Assembly (NCBI GenBank): GCA_021613535.1
Contig: CP075493.1
Location: forward strand, 12,958,001 to 13,022,000
DNA length: 64,000 nucleotides
From: Adineta vaga
Taxonomy: Eukaryota; Rotifera
Direction of reading: 5' to 3'
A program made the position numbers and the translations under genes. Numbering within the stretch: the first letter of the stretch is position 1; each line of letters begins with the position of its first letter. The notes beneath the pieces are model-generated. The model was given only the letters and a program-made list of their open reading frames with translations, ran no database searches and was not told where the DNA came from. Shown here piece after piece: positions 10,601 through 20,400 of this stretch.

Positions 10601-13600
10601 AAATATTACTAATAAATTTACATCATGATTCTCAATTTTGTGAATGGCCAATCGATTCTCTACTACGATTCTATTCCAATCAAATACAAAATAATGCTAT
10701 TCTAACTGAATTGAAATTCAAAAACGCATTAGTAGATAATCCAGAATTAATTCAACATATCAATCATGATAGTCACTGGCTAAGTTTAATTGTTGCTCTC
10801 TATGGCGGATATCATAATTACAACAGTGAACGAACAATTTCAGAATATTATGCACTATCACAATTTCTTCAGTTAGATGAGAACATAAGAATGCCATTCT
10901 TTTTCTACTATCAAGATATATGGGGTAAAGATCGGACAGCTAACAATATGGTTGCACATATGGATACTACTCAAACAAACTATTGGAGAGAAAAACCACT
11001 ATTTGATCAAAAGAAAATTTATAAAGAATCATTTCTTACCGCGAATATTCTTGAATTACTTAAAGAAAAGAAATCTCCTTTAGTCTTAACAAAGAAATTA
11101 CGAAAACAGATCAAAACTCAAAAATTAGTTATACATGAAAAAATTGAAGCATTAATTGCATTAATTGCGCTAGGAGATAACGATTTTATTCAACTAACAT
11201 TAAAAGAAGAAGATCAAACATTGATTACTTACATTGAACATCGAATAGATCAATTAATATCTGTTTTAAAAGATCCAATTGCAAGATGGTCAACACATAT
11301 CAATACATATTTACTTAAAATACAAAATAATTCTTCGATTCATTGTAAAATTTATTTATCATTCATCGCCGACTCTGGTGGATTACCAGTAAATACACAC
11401 ATACTTGCGAATGCTGCCAATACTTCCGAGGAGAAGTCGACCTTCAATGCTGAATATTTTGCTTATAAATTAACTAGCACTACTACTGATTTTACATATG
11501 ATATTGCTGTAATAGCAGATAAATTAGACGTATTTGGAAACTCAAATGAAATTATGAACTCAGTTTTAAAAATTCATAATACAATTCAACGTTATCGACC
11601 GATTAGAATGTATCCATGGCCTTTGGACATTTTTATCTTCAAATCAAGAGATCAAAATGATATTCCCATCGAGTTTTTCAATTGTTTAGAAAATTTTCAT
11701 ACGAATGTTCCGTACTTACCAGCGGCAATTTCAAATATGTTCTTTGCTGAAGGATATTTCAATCGAAATCCTGAACTAATTCTTCCTGTGATATTGCTTC
11801 ATTTTGGAATTATGTCTACTCAATCAGAGAGATTTGAAATCTATGCAAATTTACTACCAGAATTAGGAACGAAAGTAAATATTAAAGAGTTTCTATTAGA
11901 AAAAATTCACTCAATACATCATTCATATTACAAAGCACGAGCATTGTATCAATTAGCGGAATTTTATGATGAGAAATGTTATGAATTATTAAAGGAAGCA
12001 TTTCAAACAACAAAAAACATTTCAAAATCAGTTTTAAAATTTCAAATTTTAGAAAAGATTTTCAATGTTCTTCATTATAAAGAAGTAACAGAGAAATGTT
12101 TCATTCAACAGGTAATCAATGAATTAATTCTAATCTGTGATACGATTGACAATGTTTATGATCGCGCGACTGCTTCGATTAGATTATCATTCTATGGATC
12201 GGGAGAATTTCGAAAGAGATATATAGCAAATGCAATTTTTACGCTCTCTCAAATGAATAGAAACGAGGAAAAAATTGAATTTATCATTAAATTAAAACCA
12301 TTGGTAAGTCTTTATCCTGATCTTCAAATAAACTTCAACGAAATTATCAATCATATGAAAAATAAAACACATCATTATTTAATTCATTCGTATTACGGAA
12401 GAATATTATCTGCAGAACAACTACAAACTGATAATATTGAATTACAAAGTTTATTTCGATTATTTGCACAATTGAATGATAACAAAATCTCAATTAATAA
12501 AATAGAAACGATCGATCAACTATGGCTCAATGTTTACCAAGACATTACTAATCAATCACATATTGAAAAATTATTAAAACTAGCTTTAAATACAGAATTA
12601 TTATTAACACCATTAGCAGCAATAGTTATCGATGAGTTATTACAACAAAGCAAAGAAGAGATGATTTCAGTTCTATTTCCATATATAATAAAACCATCGA
12701 ATGAAGTTTTACCTATTGTTCATCGATGGTTTACAGACTATGATCATTCTCATCAAATCAAGAATCTTGCAGCTATTTTACTTGTCGAAGGTAAACGTAT
12801 TTTTGAATCAGTTATTGATACAATTGTTGAATTAATAACTAATGATAATGATCAAATGCGTTATCGAGCTCAGCGAATATTTCAGCATCCGGAACGTGAT
12901 CCAAAAAAACCGAGCAAAAGAATTTCTGTCATCGGTGAAAGAACTCTAATGAAAATCTTTCAACATCTGACGAAAAACAGACATTTTCCAAGAACTGGTG
13001 CATATCTTCGTAGTTTCTTCTATGATTTACTCTGGGATGATCCCATTGTATATATGAATCTATTGAAAAAAGTTACAAAATTAAAAGAAACAAATGATTC
13101 TACAGATGTACAACGAATGTTTTATTTTAATAAGATCAAGTTTATCGACGATCGTACATGGAATTTAATACTTAATTCATTACAATCGATACCATATGCA
13201 ACGTATATAGAAGAAGTCTTTCATTCAACAATAGTTCTAACACAATCGAATCAAATTACAGAAAATGATTGGAATAATTTTGTTCGAATACTTTCCACAA
13301 ATGATCGAAGTCAATTTGTCGAAAAATTCTATATAATTTTTACAGATGTTGCAGTTATTAACTTAATTCTTAATGAAATTTGTGCATTAACAACAATCAA
13401 CGATGAAGAAGATTTGGAAATTATTGAATCGAAAGTCATCAATGAAATAAGCGTTCAAATTGAAGATCTCCTTCAATATACTTATCATCAAATCATACAT
13501 ATTGCTCGATGTAATTTTTATGTTTCATGCGAATTAAATCAAGCTATATTAAACATATTGAATAATATTCAAATAAATAATATTATGATGGAGAATTTAA

Positions 13601-14268
13601 TGAAATGGTTAACACAAAAAATGATAGGTTTCAATGATGTTCATAATACAAGATTTTCATTGATGTTCATTGATTTTCTATTATGTTTACTTTCTGCATG
13701 TGTTCAAAAAGAAGATTATATATATCGAAAAATAACGAATTCTTCTCATTTCAATAAAATTCAATTGATTAAACTCTTAGAAAAGATGGTTCATTATCAT
13801 CCATTTTTTCCAGCACGAGGCAATGCGTTTATTCTAATTGCTGCCATGGATTATGCCGATCATAATGTCATATCGAATGCAATGAATACATTATTTGATG
13901 AAAATCTTGTTAAAGAATATTCGATGATTGCTGTTCCACTTATACATTTATCACCCAATGAATTCATTGATAATCTCTTAGAATCTCTTGAAAATGAAAG
14001 TGCTGTGAAAGCCTATGAAATCTTGAAAATCTTTACACAATTTGCCTTGAATGAGAAAATCGATGCGAATAGTAAATCGAAAATAATCAACTATTTAGTT
14101 CGAGAAATAGGCGAATTTAAATCGAAAAAATCTGTAAGCTATTATTATACAGATATTAAAATTCCATTTACAACAACATTAGAAAATGAATTATATAAAT
14201 CATGGATTAAAATTCAAGGACTTTCGGGTAAAACACAATATTCGATTGGTATTGATGAATCAAAATGA
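7699..14268 (+). CDS. Giant SIR2-NACHT (STAND) protein, intronless
   Basis: One uninterrupted 2,189-codon frame. Residues 1-250 are a SIR2-like (SIR2_2-type) domain: VVIFVGPDVS at 17-26 in place of the NAD-binding GAGxS loop, TTNYDSLLE at 123-131, and HLYGH at 159-163 with the usual histidine region. The NACHT NTPase follows: Walker A GHPGSGKTT at 443-451, Walker B with the NACHT-type acidic patch ILVIFEGLDEVP at 540-551, sensor LTSR at 604-607, and the terminal FIHRTFQEYLAA motif at 793-804. About 1,380 C-terminal residues are predicted helical repeat, a plausible sensor. In bacteria, SIR2-STAND proteins (Avs type) sense phage proteins and deplete NAD+; that role here is inference. The first G-rich loop is degenerate (GPDVS), so NADase activity is uncertain. 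AATAAA at 14371-14376. A 6.6-kb gene with no intron among intron-rich neighbours suggests horizontal acquisition or retroposition. Confidence 0.85.
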   Translation: MVDNLQKLKKDIASNNVVIFVGPDVSVYTTNDETQVSHWKGLIKHGFQQFDRLGQINDKPLTNLDDNKTDINEYVLISNLIKPYLKEQPSVYQTWLINTVGQLFPIKPELIQAIGELKCPIVTTNYDSLLEDTLHKETLTWHEYQNNTSLKDITNYILHLYGHYQNSDSVIISSDDYNQLHNDEFAQSKLRMLVKGKTLLFIGYETDIHDPNFSNVLKWLFNITMINPPIIYKLIRSNNYGSFLENIKEISYGNNFQDLLLFIKNLSSFSSLRHTSLSLAERRESIREKYLNYLIKEYGQVSIFGYANNDINLPLESVYVDLKFDPTHPSIKAMTTVHINEEFRRKLVSPGFFSETEKRKLFQVVTERNAFNPHTIYRDLMIDQWLNVLLSNNQIFSDHEARTIRYKISQLKQNILTENHLKESQQYQIQQAYKEFKHFIILGHPGSGKTTLSKWLVINTAQQCLRKRNMLYDRNDYFHEKIPILIPIWKYVDFVNTSQQKVTLLEFIYENPTFNSTFFTMEERKDLSTWIIECLLHGNILVIFEGLDEVPVHVDRTDLMKEINCLLERGTDYDSKSGKLIHSLYEQKEINNTKNPIIGNRFILTSRIEGNYFEDINFYIPRLTIQDMSNEALKLFCNSYMESIQKISRKENKIDQLYNDIIKNQDIFQLAINPQLASVIAAVYHQYEGKLPEKRIDLYEQAIDNMIEQLIISSTNEQIQFNSIMLWSILQEIAEYLHHKVEGLSEKILKEIIGKCLTSLNLMNTSDIIESLVDIFKYKVGLLNEFGHDSFRFIHRTFQEYLAAKSLIYFNGIERSKEMIYENIQKKIDIPNWRVPLDMTFGILSKYHQNNGLFHYILENLLTNQSILSLIPFVIIDSLNDMYFLSKDIEHDLIRKLAEMLLSDYKNLSGFARLIEHQNLIHFYFSKLKKISYHTTVKWFIEKMIDDNIAPCANIIYHLKWYNPKFHQILLINLHHDSQFCEWPIDSLLRFYSNQIQNNAILTELKFKNALVDNPELIQHINHDSHWLSLIVALYGGYHNYNSERTISEYYALSQFLQLDENIRMPFFFYYQDIWGKDRTANNMVAHMDTTQTNYWREKPLFDQKKIYKESFLTANILELLKEKKSPLVLTKKLRKQIKTQKLVIHEKIEALIALIALGDNDFIQLTLKEEDQTLITYIEHRIDQLISVLKDPIARWSTHINTYLLKIQNNSSIHCKIYLSFIADSGGLPVNTHILANAANTSEEKSTFNAEYFAYKLTSTTTDFTYDIAVIADKLDVFGNSNEIMNSVLKIHNTIQRYRPIRMYPWPLDIFIFKSRDQNDIPIEFFNCLENFHTNVPYLPAAISNMFFAEGYFNRNPELILPVILLHFGIMSTQSERFEIYANLLPELGTKVNIKEFLLEKIHSIHHSYYKARALYQLAEFYDEKCYELLKEAFQTTKNISKSVLKFQILEKIFNVLHYKEVTEKCFIQQVINELILICDTIDNVYDRATASIRLSFYGSGEFRKRYIANAIFTLSQMNRNEEKIEFIIKLKPLVSLYPDLQINFNEIINHMKNKTHHYLIHSYYGRILSAEQLQTDNIELQSLFRLFAQLNDNKISINKIETIDQLWLNVYQDITNQSHIEKLLKLALNTELLLTPLAAIVIDELLQQSKEEMISVLFPYIIKPSNEVLPIVHRWFTDYDHSHQIKNLAAILLVEGKRIFESVIDTIVELITNDNDQMRYRAQRIFQHPERDPKKPSKRISVIGERTLMKIFQHLTKNRHFPRTGAYLRSFFYDLLWDDPIVYMNLLKKVTKLKETNDSTDVQRMFYFNKIKFIDDRTWNLILNSLQSIPYATYIEEVFHSTIVLTQSNQITENDWNNFVRILSTNDRSQFVEKFYIIFTDVAVINLILNEICALTTINDEEDLEIIESKVINEISVQIEDLLQYTYHQIIHIARCNFYVSCELNQAILNILNNIQINNIMMENLMKWLTQKMIGFNDVHNTRFSLMFIDFLLCLLSACVQKEDYIYRKITNSSHFNKIQLIKLLEKMVHYHPFFPARGNAFILIAAMDYADHNVISNAMNTLFDENLVKEYSMIAVPLIHLSPNEFIDNLLESLENESAVKAYEILKIFTQFALNEKIDANSKSKIINYLVREIGEFKSKKSVSYYYTDIKIPFTTTLENELYKSWIKIQGLSGKTQYSIGIDESK

Positions 14269-14912
14269 TACTTTTTATTATTCTATAGTAAAGAATGTAT
14301 GTTCCGTTCTTTTTTTATAGTTCACAGTGCAATTTTTATATTTGTTTTTAATCAAGATACTTTTCTATTGAATAAATACACATAGAGTGTATAATCATTA
14401 AGATATGTGTATTTACAAAACATGCGATAGTTATCATAGTATTTAGGAATGATCGGAAAATTTCAAATTCTTATAAGTGGAAAATTACCTACACGATGCA
14501 TACCAGTAAAGTAACAAAATGATGGAATCACTGTATAGTTTGCAATTTGTTTCAATTCTTCTACCAAAATACATTTTCTTTGAAAAGAAATTGGCAAAGG
14601 TTTTTCAGATATATTTTATACAGACCATCAGTATACAGGTTATATTATATCACGTGCTTCATTCAAAAAAGTAATGAAAAGTTATCAGGATCATTGTCAA
14701 ACAGAGTGTCACACGTATCAAATATTCCCTGACAATGTTTTATTAGAGTCATATATACTTCGTTATTGATAACTGAAACTTATTGCCGTGTCTAAAATGT
14801 TTGCAATTCACTTGAGATACATTATCAATAAAAAATCTCACAACATGTTGAACCGTCGCCATAAGCTCACACTAGAGTATTCGTTTTCTATTATTTTGTG
14901 GTGTTGGAAGCG
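14269..14912. other. Intergenic after the SIR2-NACHT gene
   Basis: Contains the AATAAA at 14371-14376. Two short open frames here (14547-14732 and 14788-14988) have no recognisable features and overlap the start of a better supported pseudogene, so they are not called. Confidence 0.4.
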
Positions 14913-15362
14913 ATGCTTGCCGAAGACAAAAGTACGAGTACAGAAACAAAATCGTCACAAACTACACACCGTACTTGTTTTGGCTTAAATTTCAAAGATA
15001 TTCTTCACAATATCAGTAAATTTCTATTACCTCTTATCTTAACTATCTTTACCATTGTTGTTACCTTTGATCAAAGAAATGAAAATCGTATTCAACGTGA
15101 AGAAGATCGACGTTTAGCTGAAGAACAACGAAAACATGATAAACAAATAGCTGTTGATAAACGTACAAGTGACGATTTGAATGCTGACATACACAAAAAC
15201 ATGACACGTGATCAACGAATGTATGAACTAAATATTGAACAATAAGAGCGATATAAGATAGATCATGAAAATATCTTGATAATCTTCTTCTTTCCTATTA
15301 TAACGAAATGGGATTATTATTTCAAAATACAAATGGAACATCACTAGCATCCCATCCAACTA
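14913..15362 (+). pseudogene. Broken single-TM/coiled-coil protein
   Basis: Reads MLAEDKSTSTETK, then a hydrophobic segment around FLLPLILTIFTIVVTF, then a charged coiled coil (EEDRRLAEEQRKHDKQ, repeated Asp-Arg and Gln). This layout belongs to a bdelloid family of small membrane proteins resembling the N-terminal parts of bacterial pentapeptide-repeat membrane proteins. The frame stops at 15243-15245. The family pattern reappears in shifted frames downstream: ERYKIDHENIL from 15246, then YYNEMGLLFQNTNGTSLASH at about 15297-15356. So there is one nonsense codon and at least one frameshift. The homologous sequence ends abruptly where the G/T-rich foldback element starts at 15363. A decayed copy; function of the intact family unknown. 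Confidence 0.6.
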
Positions 15363-15421
15363 TGAGGGTGTGGATGATGATCCTTGCTGTTTATCCACGC
15401 ACCCACACCCACATCTTCACT
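15363..15421. repeat. G/T-rich foldback element, copy 1
   Basis: TGAGGGTGTGGATGATGATC on the left and CACGCACCCACACCCACATC on the right form imperfect inverted arms about 60 bp end to end. The G-rich arm contains TGTGG motifs. It truncates the broken gene to its left. Confidence 0.55.
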
Positions 15422-15537
15422 CTATATTGATGAAACGAACAAGAAGCTAAGCAAAAGAAGTGAATATGTATTTCTTTACGAAACTTTTATTAGCAATAGA
15501 GCTGTAGCATAATAGAAGTCAAAGATATTGATTGAAG

Positions 15538-17404
15538 TCAATTATGAATTCCTGTTTGTGCTTTATAAATACCATTTAAACAGGATTCACATTCATTTAA
15601 AAGAATAATCAGCATTTTTAAGTTATTCTTTGCATATATAATATCCGGAAAACTATCTCCATTCATATCGTTGATCATAACCACAGATATATTATTATGG
15701 TCACTTTTTTCATCTTGTTCTTGATTTTTAAAACTTCCATTTCTGTATCCAATATATAAATAAATAGGATGATACCCATGATATCCAATGAGAATATCTG
15801 ATTGTCCATCACAATTAAAATCACTAATGCTGAAGAAATCAGAAGAATATTCTACTATTCTCAAAAGTTTGGGTACCGTAAAGGTTCCATTGCCATAACC
15901 CATTAAAACACTTATAGGATGATAAAAATTATTTGTGAATACAATGTCTAAGTGATTATCATCATTCCAATCAAAAGCAATAATCATGTCCGGAAGCGTT
16001 GTAAGTCCAGTAAAATACCATTTATATGGATAGAAAAGTCCATCACCATATCCAAGAAATATTCCAATAGTCATAGTTTCGAAAGTACTGCAGACGATGT
16101 CTAAATTTCCATCGTGATTAAAGTCAGCAATGGCAAATGATTTTGGGACAATAATGGCAAGAGTCGATAAGATCAGTGTGTGTAATGTAAAATTACCTTT
16201 TCTATCTCCCATCAATATAAATATGATATTTTTCTCTGTTATAAAAACGATATCTAAATGATTATCATTATTAAGATCGGTAGTTTCCATAGCTAATAAT
16301 TCACCGAAGTCTTCCTGAAAAATTGTTCCTAATACTTGAAAACTACCATTTCCAAATCCTATCAAAAGATCAATTTGCGATTGACTTCGATCACTAATAA
16401 AAATATCCATTATCTTATCATCATCAAAATCACCAACAACTATCAGTTTCGGCTGGATATTATTTCCTAACGTAAGAATTATTCGTTGATCAAACGTGCC
16501 ATCACCATTTCCCAATAAAATATTCAAAGTGTTCTGCCAAGAACAGGAAAATGCAAGATCAGATTTATTATCAGCATTGAATTTGGCAATAACAAGATAC
16601 TCTACAAAATCACAATCGTCAATGGTTGTTATAAATTTTGCGAATTTCGGTGGAGTAAGCTGTGGTACTAAACAAAAGAAGATGGGAAATATTTATTCAC
16701 AAACATCACCGCCATTTTTAGCCTTCACTCATTTACTTACTCATCGTTGTTAATATGCTCACTGTTATGTCGAGAGATGTTATTGATACGGTTGTTGTAT
16801 TTTCCTTTATTTGTGTCGCCGTCTTATTTGATGGAACAACTAGGAAAAAATATATGAGTCAGTTACAACTTTATTGTAACACTTACGATTGATGAAAAAA
16901 AATGAAAGTGAGTTCAGAGAGAATGTGATGCCTAGATATTGTTCTCCATCATTCTCTGAATATCCTATTAAAATTTCCTAACTGCCAGATGCAAACAAAC
17001 CGAGAGATTCAAAATCCAAAAGTCTAACGCCTGCGGATATGGATGTGTGAGGATAAGGGTGAGGGCGTATGTGTGTCGGGGTGAGAATGGGAGTTAAGGA
17101 AAGGCACATACATCCTCACCAATACCTTCACCCCCACCCTCAAGATGAAAATCGAGAACACACCCTCACTCATATGTAGGATAATTTCGAAATAAACATT
17201 GGCTGTATGAAACTGTATTGAGAAAGGGAACAAATATCTCGAGAAATATCAAAATTTTATCAATTATTTACCTTTTTTATTATCATAATTCCAAATTAAA
17301 AGCAATATTACTATCATCAATATCAGTAATGCCAATGATAGAAAAATCTTTCGAGAAATACGAAATCTTGACATACTACTTGTCCTAGAAACAATAACTC
17401 TCAT
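15538..17404 (-). CDS. Type II membrane protein with FG-GAP/VCBS repeats, copy 1
   Basis: Three minus-strand exons: 17404-17272, 16839-16741 and 16667-15538, 453 residues. The first exon encodes a short basic cytoplasmic tail (MSRFRISRK) and a transmembrane segment (IFLSLALLILMIVILLLIW, about residues 22-41). The second exon is a Thr/Ser-rich stalk (NTTTVSITSLDITVSILTT), probably O-glycosylated. The third holds about seven repeats of about 47 residues with calcium-loop motifs such as DFDDDKIMDIF, DFNHDGNLDIV and DLNNDNHLDIV, each followed by a G-x-G-N/D-G-x-F turn. These resemble FG-GAP/VCBS beta-propeller blades of integrin alpha chains. It is probably an extracellular adhesion or recognition molecule. 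Intron 1 is long (about 430 bp) and carries foldback copy 2. Only 33 bp separate its ATG from the stop of the upstream three-unit gene. Confidence 0.75.
17036..17174. repeat. G/T-rich foldback element, copy 2 (in an intron)
   Basis: A G-rich arm (GGATGTGTGAGGATAAGGGT and onward to about 17092) is followed by a C-rich arm (CATCCTCACC, CACCCCCACCCTC, CACACCCTCACTC). It lies wholly within the first intron of the FG-GAP gene, so it is tolerated by removal at splicing. Confidence 0.5.
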
Positions 17405-17437
17405 ATGAGATCTAAAAAATCACTTGAATATCAACAC

Positions 17438-20400
17438 TTACTGTACTTCGGGAATCGTTTCGATCGATTCTTTCTTGTCAGATTCAACCGATTTCACTTC
17501 AACACAATGTTCAGGTTCAACAATTATTCTTCGTTTTTTTCGATATTCATATAATTTCATTGCTATAACAATTAGTTTGGGACATATCCATTTCAAAACA
17601 ATTGCTAAACCACCTTGAAGACCAAGAATAACAGTGATTGTATGTAATAAATCTATTTGTTTAATGTAAGTATATGAACATGATAGAGGTGAACATCGTC
17701 TAAAATATGATTCATAGTCTTTCGTTCTCTTCCATTCTTCTACAAATAAATGACGAATTAGTTCATTGATAGTCATATTTGGTAAAAAACGGCTTTTCAC
17801 ACTTGTTGATAGAGGAATTGTCAAGTTCATATCATGTGTAGAGTTTGTATATAGTTGAATAAGAGAGAGACAAGAATGATCATAGAAACATTCGAGTGTT
17901 GAAAGAAAAAATGATTCACTTGGTGTACATCCGATTTTTAATCCTTTCACTTGACTTCGATTTCTTGACTTCGATTCAATGAAATATGCTTGACTTGTAC
18001 AATTTGCATGTAATCCACAAGAACAGCCATCATCATAGATCATAGGTTTAGTTGGCAAATAAGATTCAGGACCTGCGTAACCATCCGGTATATATATATA
18101 TTCGTAGTTTGATCCGTAGGTAGAAATAATAGCATTTCCATGATTGATACTTCGAATGAGATCGAGAAGACGAACAAGTTCAATATGAACACTGATTTTA
18201 TTCTCCTCAACGAGTATATTGATACGATCATCAAAGTTTTGTTTGGATAGAAGTTGAGCGGTGACAAAAAGTGAGGTATGAAATTGGTTGATAGAACTGT
18301 TAACTGATTGATTGGAGAGTTGACATAATCCTTGGAGGAATTGGAGATGAGCAGAAAGAAATCGACGATAATCTCTGAGGTCATAAGAATAGAGGTCAAA
18401 AACAAGTCCAGATGTTATGTTGATTCGCCATTGATCTGAACTAAGTGGACTTGTACAAATCTAAAAGATATTTGAATATATGTCATTTTCATGAAGAAGT
18501 GTATGTTTTACCTGATGAAATTCTGATTGGATAGTAACAAAGTCACGGTATTGTGTTGAAATTATTGAACACGAACATTCTAATTTATTTTTATAAGTTT
18601 GATAAAGTCGATTGTAGAGAATAAAGGATGGTTTATCAAAAGTTTTTGTAATAGTTTGAGGTTGAACAATTGTATAAATAGTAAGAACAACAAGTGTTGT
18701 GATAAAAATCACAAAGTACAGCCGAGTTGCCCATTGTCCAAAGCGTTTAGCTGTACTATGATCAGTATTACTACCAAAATCTCTTCGCAAAAATATATTC
18801 AGATTGATTATGAGATCATACAAGAGTGCCAATAACTTTCGTATAAGTATTCGAAGTCGATCAAATAATTTTAGACGTTCTAAATACAATCGATTTTTAA
18901 AAATAGACAGATGACTACTTACGATTCTCACCTTGTTGTTGTTTTTGTTTTCGCACTAGTTTTCGAGTATTCATTGCTTTTATATGATATATAATTTTGA
19001 TCAAAAGAGGTGTAATAAAACGCAATGACATAGACAAACCACCAATAAGAGAGATCATTAATAATATCACTTCACCAGTACCTTTTTTCTCGCCTGTTTT
19101 GGAATAAATACAATGACTTGGTGCGCATGATTGATAAAAACGATCATAGAAATAATAAGAATTCCATTGTTCAATCATAATTTCTTTGAGAATATCTTGA
19201 ACAGTTGCATTTTGATGAAAATGAGTCGAATTTGAATGATAAATCATAGGATAAATCCCAGGTGATGGTTTTATAGAATCGATATCCAAAACAGTGTTAC
19301 TAACCGGACGCAATAAGTTTAATGTGGTGAGAAAACAGTCGTCATTTGAATAGAAACATTTGAGTGTCGAGAACAAAAGAGAATCAGTAATTGTACAGCC
19401 TGTAATTGTTTCAGACATTATCTGAATAAGCTCAGGTTTGACAAGCCCGATGGAATATATTGAGTGTTTATAAATAGTACCTGGACTTTTACAAGATGGA
19501 TTTTTAGCACATATGCAATTGATTTGTGCTGAGTAGATATCGTGAGTTCCAGAGAAGATAAATTTGACCTAGAAATTCATCGATTCAATGTGATTTATCC
19601 AATTTAAAAAAAAATAAAGTAGAAACTAATAAGTTCACTTCTTTTGGTTTTATATTTTAATTTTCTGAAAATATTCAAATCTTTTGCAACGTTTCTATAA
19701 GAATATTTGTAGAAACAAAACTAATGTATTCTTATCTCAAAACTCTGAAGCAAACATACCTGAAATGTTCCATTTTCCATTCTGTGTGCAATTAATTTTG
19801 CTTGCTGAATATTACTTTCAATCTTTTCCGGTGTTTCCATATACATCTGATCAACTTGCATCATAAGACGCACTGTATCTACCAATGTACGAAAATATGT
19901 TGTTGTTGATTGAAAAAATTGTTCCAGACTTATGTTCATCTGTCTATTAAAATCATGATCAGCAATAACATTTGAAACTATCAAAGACTGGGCTAAAAAA
20001 CGATTCACTGCATCGTCAATGGTCTTATTAGCCAATCTACAAAGATCTGATAGGAGTTTAAATTGCGCATGTGCTTTAAAACGCCAATCAAATTCTATGC
20101 TTGGATTTAGCACAGAGATTAATGAAATCCAATGATCATCAACAAAACTGCTTTTGCATACTTGATGTAGAGTAGGTGATATCGAAATGAAGTTTCTATA
20201 TGATGCTATTGTGTTTTTACATGGACATCTTAGGATACTAGGATAGATTTTTTCTAATTCAATGAATTTGTCCAATGTTGGATTGGTAATGTGTATTGTG
20301 ATTGAATAAGTTCGCAATTGATTGAAAGAAAAGATCATGATAAACAAACCTAATGATAAACATCGTCATATTTTCATGCTAAAATAAGTTTGAATTACAT

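Noticed and set aside
14547-14988. Two short plus-strand frames
   Set aside because: No protein-like features; the second overlaps the better supported broken coiled-coil gene in another frame.
18040-18405. 121-codon minus-strand frame
   Set aside because: Shadow frame of exon 9 of the three-unit gene; the family motifs are in the neighbouring frame.
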